A stretch of DNA of 64,000 nt, from the NCBI GenBank assembly GCA_029204045.2, contig CM055066.1, positions 48,376,972-48,440,971 on the forward strand, written 5' to 3'. A program made the translations under genes and the position numbers. Source of the DNA: Tillandsia leiboldiana (Eukaryota > Streptophyta > Magnoliopsida > Poales > Bromeliaceae). Under the pieces are notes generated by a model that made no database searches, was not told where the DNA came from, and saw nothing but the letters and a program-made list of their open reading frames with translations. Of the stretch, positions 31,099-40,703 are shown one piece after another (position 1 is the stretch's first letter; every line of letters starts with the position of its first letter).

Positions 31099-31110
31099 AT
31101 CTCCCCCTTT
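31099..31110 (-). other. Polypurine tract of Sire-2
   Basis: AAAGGGGGAGAT on the minus strand abuts the 3' LTR. A second purine tract (minus strand, plus-strand CTCTCCCCCTTTTTGTCACA at 31793-31812) lies near ORF3. Confidence 0.88.
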
Positions 31111-31964
31111 GGCGGTTTCGTGACAAAACACAGATCCACTAAAGAAAATTCAAAAAGATATTTTTGTTGCTATCACCATACAACAAAAATTTACAATGGA
31201 GATCCAAAATACAATACATGAGTTAAACTCCTAAAACAGACTCTAGACTTAGACATCTGTACTCTCTGCAAAAAGAAATCATTCTTGACAAAAGAAATCG
31301 TTAGATACCTCAAGAATTTTGTATCATTCAAAAACCACAAACAGAGATGAAGTTTAAACTCATTTATACTTACCATGACATTTATATTCAGATATGTAAA
31401 CTGATCATAGTTAAAAAAACACCAACATATCTTCTTTGCACGTAAAAACCAAATGTCATGAACATGTTTGTGACAAACTTATATATATATAGATATGTAA
31501 TTGATCAGAGTTAAGAACCAACATATCTTCTATGCAATCAAAAACCAAGTGTCACAAACTTGTTAGTGAACATCAACTTGTTAGTTATATTACATGCCCA
31601 AATAGTTAGCAAATAGTTAGTCGAGGCATGCATTCATACAGCTGAAAAACCTCAAGTTGAGAATGGAAGTTGGAGTAATACTTACCTTGATATTCATCCA
31701 GTTACCTTGATATTCATCCAGTTTTCATATCAAACATTGTTCACTTACCTTGATGTTTCATGCAGTCAACATTGTTCAAAGTTCTCTCTAACTCTCTCCC
31801 CCTTTTTGTCACAAAACAAAGCCAAAATGTAGTTAAGACTACGAAATGTGAGGAGAGTAAAAAGTTCCAATAAAATGTAAAACCTGAGAACTAAGCTAAC
31901 GTAAGTATAAGACTAAATCCTAAAATCAAAATCCTGCACAAAAAGAAGAAAAGGAAGGTGCAGT
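31111..31964. other. Sire-2 3' noncoding region
   Basis: This AT-rich stretch lies between ORF3 and the 3' LTR. It has a second polypurine-like tract at 31793-31812, a direct repeat of TTACCTTGATATTCATCCAG at about 31680-31720, and repeats of AACCAACATATCTTCT. No gene is seen. Confidence 0.6.
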
Positions 31965-32579
31965 TCAGTCGGAGGAGTCGGAGCTGGTACAACTGAGCTT
32001 GCTCAAAATCCCTTTAAGCATTGTCGAAATAGTTGAGCACTTCTTCTTGATCTTCTTCTGTTTAGAGGAAAGTTGCTGAAGTTCCTTCGACATTCTTTCT
32101 TGTTCAGCAGACAGTCTTTGTTGTTCCTGTCGAAGCGATTTCAACACATCAGCGTCTGTAGCCTGTCTCTTCGAGTGTGATGGATGCTGTGTAGATGCAG
32201 ATGGGGCATCCGGTCCCTTAACCCATGGAGATTCAGTTTGTAGAACCCCAGAGAGTGAGCGAGCTCTGGTGAGAGGCCCACTAGGCTGATTTTCACTCCA
32301 TTGGACAGTCTTCCGTCTCGTATATTGTTTGGTTGTTGAGGTAGATTTCATTAATCTTTTTCCTTTGGTAAATTTCCTGTTTTCCTCATCAATCTTCCGT
32401 TGAACATCTTTGAAAAATTCGTCCCATTCTTCATCATCATAGTCTGAGCTGTCTTCCTCTGCGTTTTTCGTCTTGTTTTGAGTTGAATCATCTGGTTCCC
32501 TTTTAACAGATGTACTTGTGTGCATCATTGAAACCAGGAGAAGGATTAACCAAGAGAAACTCACTGAATTAAGTGCCAT
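31965..32579 (-). CDS. Sire-2 ORF3: small membrane-anchored coiled-coil protein downstream of pol
   Basis: The open frame extends upstream to 32633, but I place the start at 32579. That ATG (MALNSVSFSW) is the first after a 3' splice site TTTTCACAG ending at 32610, giving 204 residues. Residues 1-24 are hydrophobic (SWLILLLVSMM) and could be a signal peptide or membrane anchor. An acidic Asp/Glu-rich segment follows, then a Ser/Thr/Pro-rich middle with PLTRARSL. A long heptad-like Gln/Glu/Lys coiled coil with RQEQQRLSAEQER comes near residues 145-190, and the tail is Ser/Asp-rich. Position and layout fit the extra, env-like gene of Sireviruses, but it is much shorter than the classic one. Function unknown. 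Sire-1 keeps a remnant at 8140-8544. Confidence 0.65.
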   Translation of the reverse strand: MALNSVSFSWLILLLVSMMHTSTSVKREPDDSTQNKTKNAEEDSSDYDDEEWDEFFKDVQRKIDEENRKFTKGKRLMKSTSTTKQYTRRKTVQWSENQPSGPLTRARSLSGVLQTESPWVKGPDAPSASTQHPSHSKRQATDADVLKSLRQEQQRLSAEQERMSKELQQLSSKQKKIKKKCSTISTMLKGILSKLSCTSSDSSD

Positions 32580-32609
32580 TGAACAAAATGCTTGAGTTAA
32601 GAAGGTGTC

Positions 32610-32989
32610 CTGTGAAAACCAACTCAAGAACACAAAAATTCTTAGTTTTCAAAAATTGAAAAAATTGTACCCAAACAATCATAATCATGTAGAGAGACTA
32701 AGAATCAAATTAGTTTTGCAAAAGGACTTTTAAAAATAGATCAATTGCATGAATTTCGAAAATCCTTATTATATGCCCTAAAACCGAAATTTTAGAAATC
32801 GAAGCCTAAAAATCCGTTAATCAGGAGAAAACCTAGCATATAATCAAAACTAAACAACCCAGAGTTCTTATTTCAAAAGAAATTTGATCAAAAACCATCC
32901 ACAAACAAAATCGATCCAAGAATTTCGTACGTTTGAGGAGGAAAAGAGAAAAACGGTGAAAAACTGAGATTTTGATCAATAAAACTTAC
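32610..32989 (-). other. Predicted leader intron of Sire-2 ORF3
   Basis: On the minus strand a donor AAGTAAGT (intron starts at 32989) pairs with an acceptor GGTTTTCACAG (ends at 32610), giving 380 nt. The donor is conserved in Sire-1 near 9145; the acceptor is not. Splicing is inferred from consensus only. Confidence 0.45.
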
Positions 32990-33104
32990 TTAGAACTGAA
33001 GAACTTGAGTTAGAAAGCTTCCAAGGAGGATGAAATCTAGAGAGAAGCGCTCTGGAAACTTTTGAACAAAAGATTGGAGTAAAAGAAATCAAAACCCTTT
33101 TGTT

Positions 33105-33275
33105 CTTTATAAAAACCTAGCCGCGATCCGGATCCTCCCGAGCTTGCGATCCGGATCGGCTACCCGTAGTGAAAAAACTGCGTTCGGGATCCGGATCGGC
33201 AGGTCCAATCCGGATCGTCAGCCCGCAGGAGAAAACCTGCGTTCGGGATCCGGATCACCTTGCCCGATCCGGATC
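33105..33275 (-). promoter_or_regulatory. Candidate internal promoter of ORF3
   Basis: A minus-strand TATAAAG (33105-33111) lies just downstream of exact GATCCGGATC palindromes at 33125, 33148, 33188, 33247 and 33266, plus one AATCCGGATC variant near 33208. This is the same layout as the LTR U3 (array at 30590-30871, TATA at 30516-30523). Sire-1 keeps a reduced version at 9262-9380. Confidence 0.55.
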
Positions 33276-34215
33276 GGCCCCAACTTTTTCTTTAGAAAAA
33301 TTTCAGAGAAATTCAAGAAAAACCAGAAAAAGATTGTAAGCACAAAGGTGTATCAACTTTAAACAAAAAGCATCGTTTCACACAACAAGAATTAGATTAT
33401 GCCAAATCTATCAGTAATATCCAAAAATGAAACGAAAATTTACAAGAATTAAATCCCTTAAAGTTGAACACCTTCAATTACATCTAACTTGATCTTATGA
33501 GTAATGCCTTTATCAAATAATCAATTCGGTAAAGAAAAAGAAATACAAAGATCAATAGATGTTTGAAATCCCAAATATGGTAGATAATATTTCTAGACAA
33601 TCTGTTGAAGAGAGTGGCTCTTTGAGCATCTTTCTTTAAAATCCCACCTTATACCAACCTTGAAATTTGACAGAGTCAAGTATTTCAACATGCATTTTAC
33701 TTAATCAAAAATTTGAACAACCATGCTTGGTATACATGTGGTAGCTGCACACAATACTCGGACGACCGAGGTGGTAGCTCTTTCCTCCATGTGGTGGTAG
33801 TTTTCACACTCCTCATTGGGATGTAACTCTTTCCACATCTTTTGAGCATTTTACATTATCTTTGACTCCCCCTCAATTGGCTATCAATTATTTAAGATAT
33901 AAAGTATTCAACCAAAAATTGATCTCGATTTCATACTCGACTAAACAGTCAAATAAGATAATGACTATACCAAGAGATCATTGAGAGAGAAATTGACTTT
34001 GATCACTTTAGAAGATGATTTAATTAACATAAACGATCATTGCAACAATGAAATATTATGATGGCAAAAGCATAATAAATTTCTAAATGTGTGAACAGAT
34101 GCAATTAAAGTCAATTAAGATCTATGCTCAATTACTATCCTATGTATAAACATAGATATTGAATAGAACAAAACAAATACAAAACCTATTTTAAGCAAAG
34201 GTTTCAAAAAGGAGT
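33276..34215. other. Sire-2 spacer between pol and the internal promoter
   Basis: This AT-rich noncoding stretch is conserved with 9380-10307 of Sire-1. A GTGGTAGCTGCACAC word is followed by a short CTCGG/CCGAG hairpin near 33750-33765, and a purine tract (minus strand of GACTCCCCCTCAATTGG) lies near 33864-33880. No gene is seen. Confidence 0.55.
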
Positions 34216-37200
34216 TTATTTCAAAGAAAGCATACCAATTGCTTTTCGCAAATGAATAAAACGTTTTTGATCCAAAGGTTTTGTTAAAAAGTCAGCTAAT
34301 TGATCTTCAGTTGAAATATATGAAAGTTGAAGAGTATTTGATTCAACTAGCTCTCTAAGAAAATGATATCGAAGTTCAATATGTTTTGTTCTAGAGTGCA
34401 ACACAGGGTTTTTAGAAATGTTAATTGCACTTGTGTTGTCACAAAGAATTGTTACCGAAGATGCTGAAATGCGGAAGTCACTCAATACGCTTTTCATCCA
34501 AATGAGTTGAGTTGAGCAACTTCCAGCTGAAATGTATTCCGCTTCGGCAGTCGAGAGTGCTATGCAATTCTGCTTTTTACTGTGCCATGCAACAAGGCAA
34601 TGGCCAAGATAGAAGCATGCACCACTCGTGCTTTTCCGATCATCCACTGATCCTGCCCAATCGGCATCTAAGTATCCAACAATGTCCAGACTTGTTCCCA
34701 TAGGATACCAAATTCCGAAATTAATTGATCCTTTGATGTACCGGATGATCCGTTTCACCGCTTTCAGGTGAACCTCCTTTGGTGCTGATTGATATCTCGC
34801 GCAAATCCCAACACTAAAGGATATATCCAGGCGACTAGCCGTGAGGTAAAGTAGACTTCCAATCATACTTCTATACAGTTTCTCGTCTACATTCTCACTA
34901 AGTGATTCACTTCCAAGTCCCTTGTGGCTAGTTCCCATTGGAGTTGGAAAATCTTTACAATTTTCTAGATCAAACTTTTTGACCAACTCCAGTGCATACT
35001 TGGATTGACTCAAGTGAATACCTTCATCATTTTGTTTAATTTGCAATCCAAGAAAATAAGACAGTTCGCCCATCATGGACATCTCAAATTCGCTTTCCAT
35101 GGTCTCCGCGAATTTAGAAGCATCATTATCTTTTGTTGCACCAAATACAATGTCATCGACATAGATTTGTGCTACAATGAAATTATTTTGATAATGCTTC
35201 ACAAAGAGAGTCCTGTCAGCTCCCCCTCGAGTATAGCCCTTCTCCAAAAGGTGCTTTGTTAACCTTTCGTACCATGCTCGCGGTGCTTGTTTCAGACCGT
35301 AAAGAGCCTTTTTCAAACGAAAAACATGGTTAGGTTGTTTATGATCTACAAAACCTTTCGGTTGAGCTACATAAACTTCCTCATTTAAAAACCCATTTAA
35401 AAATGCGCTCTTGACGTCCATTTGAAATAATTTGATTTTAAAATGACAAGCAATAGCAAACAATATACGAATGGACTCGAGTCTAGCTACAGGGGCGAAA
35501 GTTTCGTCAAAGTCTATACCTTCTACTTGAGAGTAGCCTTGAGCAACTAGTCGTGCCTTGTTCCTGATGATAGTACCATCTTCATCTTTCTTGTTCTTGA
35601 AGATCCATTTGGTACCTATCACATTATGTTGCTTTGGAGGCTTCGTTAATTCCCAGACTTTGTTTCGCTCAAATTGATGGAGCTCTTCCTGCATTGCTTT
35701 AATCCAGTAGTCATCCTGAAGAGCTTCATCTATTGTCTTTGGTTCGATTAAAGATACGTAGCAAGCAAATCCGCAAACCAACTGCCTTCGAGTTCTAACT
35801 CCTTCTTGTGGATCTCCAATGATGTTCGATTCCGGATGATCCTTGGAGATTCGTAGCGTTTGTTGAAACGGAGTACTCGGAGGTACACGAGATGATTCCT
35901 GCACATCAGATAAACTAGAAGAACCATTAGATGCATCATTAATATTGGAAGTATTATTATGAGAAGATGCACTAGCAGGTGAATCATCATCTAGAGAGAT
36001 ATCGAGGGTAGATTTTTCAGATTCAAAATGAGAAGCTTCATCTACTTTAACATTTATAGATTCTACGATCGTCTTAGATTCAATGTTAAATACTCGATAT
36101 GCTCTGCTATTCGTAGAATAACCCAAAAAGATCCCTTCATCACTTCGAGAGTCGAACTTTCCAAGATTTTCACGGTCACGTAAGATGTAACATCGACTCC
36201 CGAAGATACGAAAGTACTTGATATCCGGTTTTCTACTAAACCACAGCTCATATGGTGTATTCAAGGTTCCTGGGCACAAATACACTCTGTTAATGACATA
36301 GACAGCGGTGTTCACAGCTTCAGCCCAAAAATGTAGCGGTAATTTCCGGCTATGAAGCATCACACGCGCCATCTCTTGAACAACCCTGTTTTTGCGCTCA
36401 ACAACACCATTCTGCTGAGGTGTATAGGGTGCCGAGAATTCATGTTTAATGCCATTTGAAGTACAAAAGTCAATGAATTTTGAATTTATGAATTCTCCAC
36501 CCCTATCACTTCTAACACGAATGATCTTTTCATTCTTTTCAATCATAATACGATGGCAAATCTCATGAAAAGAGTCAAACGTATCAGCTTTCTCTCTCAG
36601 AAATGCTACCCAAGAAAACCGAGAGAAATCATCAACCAATAAAAAGATGTACCATTTACCTCCCAAAGATGGTTGACGGGTCGGCCCCATTAAGTCCATG
36701 TGCAAAAGTTCCAAGGGCCGTTTTGTACCAACGTGGTTCAAGTTCTTGTGTGCAGTCCTAGACTGTTTTCCCTTTTGGCAACCACCACACACAACGTTTT
36801 GTTTAAATAAAAGCTTTGGAATCCCCTTGACCACGTCCTTGTTTGAAATTCTAGTAAGTTCCTTAAAATTTAAGTGACCTAGCCTTTCATGCCAAAGAGT
36901 TTCATTATTCAAAGCGGCTAAGTTACAATTTTCAGAAAATTTATTAGGAACAACATAACAATTGTTTTCAGATCTAACCCCTTTTAGAAAGAAAGCATGG
37001 TCCTTATCAGTTACAACGCATTCAACCGATGAAAAGTTAACTGAAAAACCATTGTCGCAAAGTTGACTTATGCTTATGAGGTTAGTCTTAAGGCCATCAA
37101 CAAATAAGACGTTTTTCAAAATCGGGCCATCTGGAATAGCTACCGTCCCTTTTCCAACAATTTTGGAAGATCGACCGTCTCCGAAAACAACGTGTCCTCT

Positions 37201-39333
37201 GGAGATTTTCTCAAGATTTTGAAAACTATTTTTGTCACCGGTCATGTGACGGGAACACCCGCTATCCAGATACCAAGACGAGCTATCATATGCATGCAAG
37301 GAAATATTGGAAACAAGACAAGGGAAAATTTCACCTTTGCGCACCCAAACCTTTTTGGCATGCGTCTGTAATGGTCGTGAAGTTTTGTGCCTAGGTGAAA
37401 GCGTCTTGTTAAAACGATTGTTGCTCCTTGATGAAGTCGTCTTGCGCGGTGAACTACCAAGTCTCTTTTCATTTGAAAAGTTTTGCTTTGATTTCCGGAA
37501 AGGAGCCTTTTTGGTAGTTGATGCAAGAGGTGCTTGAGATGAGCGTTCGACTCCCGTCTTGCAATATCTTCTTATGTGCCCTGAAACACCACAACGAAAA
37601 CATACCTTAGATCTTGACGATCCCAAAGAGGATGAAGTAGGTTTGTTGTCGTTGTTTGTCTTGAATTCCGGTGTCGGAGGAGGAGATACCGACTGAGGCA
37701 CAAAAACTGTCTCACTCGAACTTGGACTGTTTCCAGTTTGAGTGTATACGAGGCCGAACCTATTTGATTGACCAAGACCAAGAAGTCTATCCAACTTACT
37801 CCTTCCTGAAGAGAATCGCTGTAAGTCATTCTTGAGTTGGAAAATGGTCTTTGTCATTTCCAGGTTATCCTGTCGAGCCTCGTTGTAGAGCTTTGAAAAG
37901 TGATTCGCGTTATCCACCAGATTTGTATGTTCCTTTTCAAGTTGCTCATTGGACTCTTGAAGGGAAGCATTTTCTTTTATCAGGTTTTCCCTTTCCACTT
38001 CAAGAGCGTTTGAGAGAGAAGTCGCTCTTTTTGCTTCTTCTTCGAGATCATGCAATCTCCCTCTCAAACTCTTGTTTTGCTTAGCCACTTTCTTTGAGTC
38101 CCTCAAAAGTCTGTGGTAGGCTAGAGCAAAATCTTCACCTTCCGAATCATCCGATTCGTTGTCCGTTGCGTTCTTTTCAACAGTGGAGTTGGACAACGAT
38201 TCAGACGTACTTGCCATAAAGCACATGAATGGTGAAGATGTGGACGCGTGGAATGCCGTGGAGCTCTTTTCTTCATCACTTGAAGACGACTCATTTGACG
38301 TTGAGTTGTCATCCCAAGTGACGACTTGCATCGCCTTCTTCTTTGCCGGATATTTGTTAGGACACTCCGTTGCAATGTGGCCGTAGCCTCGACATTTGAA
38401 GCATTGCAGTTGTCCTTCTGAACTTTTCTTATCCTTTGAGAAGTTCTCCTGCTTTCTTGACTTGTGACTTGGAGTACCCTTGCCTTTGTTCCACTTTCTG
38501 AAGGATGGAGATTTGCTTGAATTACCCCTTCGAAAGTTGCGGCGAAAATTCCTTGTCAAGAGAGCGAGCTGCTTCTCAAATTCCTCCATAGAAAGGTTCT
38601 CGTCATCGTCCGAGGAGGATGTATCCGCGTCTTCTTCCTTAGTTGTTTTCAACGCATAACCTGAAGACTTAGAAGTGGATGCTTTTCCAGAAGAATTGTT
38701 AGTATTAAAAGTCATTTCATAAGTTTGTAATGAACCAACTAATTCTTCTACACGTATTTCGTCCGGGTGTTTAATAGTTTCAATGGCAGTAACCTTTGGG
38801 CGAAATCGTTCAGGAAGAGTTCTTAAGATTTTTCTTACAATCTTAAATTCTGGAATCTTCTCTCCCAGATTAGCACATGAGTTTACGATGTCTTGCAATC
38901 GTGTATAGTAGTCCGTGAAAGATTCATTTTCTGCCATCAAGATAGAGTCAAACTTGCTCGTAAGCATCTGCAGTTTCTGAATCTTCACGAGGTTAGTTCC
39001 CTCATGTGTAACCTGGAGAACATCCCAGATTTCTTTCGCAGTCTCACATGCCGAGACGCGAGAGAATTCAGTTTGAGATAAGGCATTAAAAATAGCATTA
39101 ATTCCCTTGCCATTGTAAGAAGATAACTCAAACTCTTCCTTGGTCCATTTCGACCTAGGTTTTAAGGTGTGAACATCAGAGATAAGTTCAGTTGGATTAG
39201 TCCATCCTGATTCAATTGAATGCCACACCCTTTCGTCGATGGAGGATAAAAAGGCTTTCATCCGTACTTTCCAGTACGCATAATTTGTTCCATCAAAGAA
39301 AGGGGGTCGATTGATGTTTCCACCTTCAACCAT
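34216..39333 (-). CDS. Sire-2 gag-pol polyprotein, intact, 1705 residues
   Basis: One uninterrupted frame encodes all copia functions in order. Gag has a UBN2-like N terminus (1-200) and zinc knuckles at 311-324 (CFKCRGYGHIATEC) and 578-591 (CFRCGVSGHIRRYC), separated by an acidic region and a coiled coil (about 410-505). Protease DSG is at 690-692. Integrase has an HHCC finger (H815, H820, C849, C852) and D880, D943, E979. Reverse transcriptase has D1306 and YVDD at 1391-1394. RNase H has D1556, E1597 and D1632. The start is 20 nt from the primer-binding site. Gag and pol are one frame, as in copia elements. All key residues are present, so activity is plausible. Products would assemble particles, copy element RNA and integrate the DNA. 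Confidence 0.96.
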   Translation of the reverse strand: MVEGGNINRPPFFDGTNYAYWKVRMKAFLSSIDERVWHSIESGWTNPTELISDVHTLKPRSKWTKEEFELSSYNGKGINAIFNALSQTEFSRVSACETAKEIWDVLQVTHEGTNLVKIQKLQMLTSKFDSILMAENESFTDYYTRLQDIVNSCANLGEKIPEFKIVRKILRTLPERFRPKVTAIETIKHPDEIRVEELVGSLQTYEMTFNTNNSSGKASTSKSSGYALKTTKEEDADTSSSDDDENLSMEEFEKQLALLTRNFRRNFRRGNSSKSPSFRKWNKGKGTPSHKSRKQENFSKDKKSSEGQLQCFKCRGYGHIATECPNKYPAKKKAMQVVTWDDNSTSNESSSSDEEKSSTAFHASTSSPFMCFMASTSESLSNSTVEKNATDNESDDSEGEDFALAYHRLLRDSKKVAKQNKSLRGRLHDLEEEAKRATSLSNALEVERENLIKENASLQESNEQLEKEHTNLVDNANHFSKLYNEARQDNLEMTKTIFQLKNDLQRFSSGRSKLDRLLGLGQSNRFGLVYTQTGNSPSSSETVFVPQSVSPPPTPEFKTNNDNKPTSSSLGSSRSKVCFRCGVSGHIRRYCKTGVERSSQAPLASTTKKAPFRKSKQNFSNEKRLGSSPRKTTSSRSNNRFNKTLSPRHKTSRPLQTHAKKVWVRKGEIFPCLVSNISLHAYDSSSWYLDSGCSRHMTGDKNSFQNLEKISRGHVVFGDGRSSKIVGKGTVAIPDGPILKNVLFVDGLKTNLISISQLCDNGFSVNFSSVECVVTDKDHAFFLKGVRSENNCYVVPNKFSENCNLAALNNETLWHERLGHLNFKELTRISNKDVVKGIPKLLFKQNVVCGGCQKGKQSRTAHKNLNHVGTKRPLELLHMDLMGPTRQPSLGGKWYIFLLVDDFSRFSWVAFLREKADTFDSFHEICHRIMIEKNEKIIRVRSDRGGEFINSKFIDFCTSNGIKHEFSAPYTPQQNGVVERKNRVVQEMARVMLHSRKLPLHFWAEAVNTAVYVINRVYLCPGTLNTPYELWFSRKPDIKYFRIFGSRCYILRDRENLGKFDSRSDEGIFLGYSTNSRAYRVFNIESKTIVESINVKVDEASHFESEKSTLDISLDDDSPASASSHNNTSNINDASNGSSSLSDVQESSRVPPSTPFQQTLRISKDHPESNIIGDPQEGVRTRRQLVCGFACYVSLIEPKTIDEALQDDYWIKAMQEELHQFERNKVWELTKPPKQHNVIGTKWIFKNKKDEDGTIIRNKARLVAQGYSQVEGIDFDETFAPVARLESIRILFAIACHFKIKLFQMDVKSAFLNGFLNEEVYVAQPKGFVDHKQPNHVFRLKKALYGLKQAPRAWYERLTKHLLEKGYTRGGADRTLFVKHYQNNFIVAQIYVDDIVFGATKDNDASKFAETMESEFEMSMMGELSYFLGLQIKQNDEGIHLSQSKYALELVKKFDLENCKDFPTPMGTSHKGLGSESLSENVDEKLYRSMIGSLLYLTASRLDISFSVGICARYQSAPKEVHLKAVKRIIRYIKGSINFGIWYPMGTSLDIVGYLDADWAGSVDDRKSTSGACFYLGHCLVAWHSKKQNCIALSTAEAEYISAGSCSTQLIWMKSVLSDFRISASSVTILCDNTSAINISKNPVLHSRTKHIELRYHFLRELVESNTLQLSYISTEDQLADFLTKPLDQKRFIHLRKAIGMLSLK

Positions 39334-39352
39334 TGTTCACAACCCTATTCCC

Positions 39353-39364
39353 GCTCTGATACCA
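39353..39364 (-). other. Primer-binding site of Sire-2
   Basis: TGGTATCAGAGC on the minus strand, two bases from the 5' LTR, complementary to initiator tRNA-Met. Confidence 0.9.
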
Positions 39365-39366
39365 CT

Positions 39367-40703
39367 TGTTGGGTCGTATATAATACGGATCTAAATAGGG
39401 GAAGAAACACCTAGAGGGGGGTGAATAGGTGTAAACGTATAAACACTCAAAAATCGTTGCGATAAAAAACCCAATGCGGAAATGAAAATAACTCGCAAGA
39501 TTTTTACGTGGAAAACTCCATCACCGGAGTAAAAAACCACGGGACCGATAACACGGCAGAAATCCACTAGAATTAAAACACGTACAAGGTGATTTACCGT
39601 ACACACTTACGACTCAACCTTTTCCATACGCTCCTAGAGGATCTTCTCCGCTCGCTCCAGACGCTTCTCGAATCCACGATCTGCGCCCAACGCCGAATCC
39701 ACGGCGTCCAACGTCGAATCCACGACGTCCGACCGAATCCACGGTCTTCACCCAATAGCACCCTTCGAATCCACGAACGTGCCTCGCTCCGAATCCACGA
39801 GAGCGATTGAACCTTGAATCCACAAGGACACGCGAATCCACGCGCCGATTTTGGGGTAATCGTTGTTTTTGGGTGGTGATGATCCGCCGAATACTTAGAT
39901 CAAAGATAGATCGGAAATACCATCTAAGTATTCATTAGTTTGATTCAACTCAAGATGTGAGTATGAAAACCTAGAATCAAACTAATCAATATAGATGAAG
40001 AAACATAGAGTATTCTCTAATGATTTCCTTTCTTCTCTATATGTGGATCTATAGCCGTATAAGATGATATATGAAAATGACGGCTATGTGGATTGACCCT
40101 AGAAAGAAAGACATAGGGTCTATTTATAGGTTAGAAACCCTAGGAAGGAGATAAGAATCAAAAACCTAACATTTCTGGAAATTTTACGGACGGCGATCCG
40201 GATCGTGATAACTGAGATCCGGATCGTCATAACGAAACAGCCAATTCCAGAAAAACGAAGGTTCGGGATCCGGATCATGTGACTACGATCCGGATCGTTC
40301 ATACAGTTCACCAAACATCAACGTTCGGGATCCGGATTGCGAAGCAAGATCCGGATCGTTCAAGGTAGATGGTAAACTCAACGTTCGGGATCCGGATCAA
40401 GAGACTACGATCCGGATTGCGACGATGTATGAACGAACCACCTTCGGGATCCGGATCGAACAGCCTGATCCGGATCCTGAACATGTCCCAAGTCCAGTTT
40501 TTGATTTTTATGCAATGAAAGATTCTTCCAAGTGTTTCTACACTACAAGAAGTATTCGGATCACACAAATTCTTTAGTTAAACATACCTGATCCTTTTGA
40601 ATTCTTCTTTCTTGAGATTGAGTTAAATGATTCAACTTTCTTCACCTTCAATCTTCAGGACTTGAAACTTTCACAAAACTACGCCAACTCAAATTCCGTA
40701 ACA
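39367..40703 (-). repeat. 5' LTR of Sire-2
   Basis: A 1337-bp copy of 29762-31098 with one difference found by eye. It carries the promoter that drives gag-pol: palindrome array about 40195-40476, TATA 40121-40128, hairpin array 39670-39847. Confidence 0.96.

Larger units (their letters stand above)
29762..40703 (-). mobile_element. Sire-2, intact and very young Ty1/copia Sirevirus
   Basis: A 10.9-kb element with 1337-bp LTRs at 29762-31098 and 39367-40703. The duplication GTGGC is exact (29757-29761 and 40704-40708). I found one difference between the LTRs (G at 31070, A at 40675). The primer-binding site, open 1705-codon gag-pol, a downstream ORF and the polypurine tract are all present, so it may be competent to move. 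A two-knuckle gag with a long coiled coil and an extra gene after pol are Sirevirus traits. It is inserted in LTR-A3. Confidence 0.96.
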
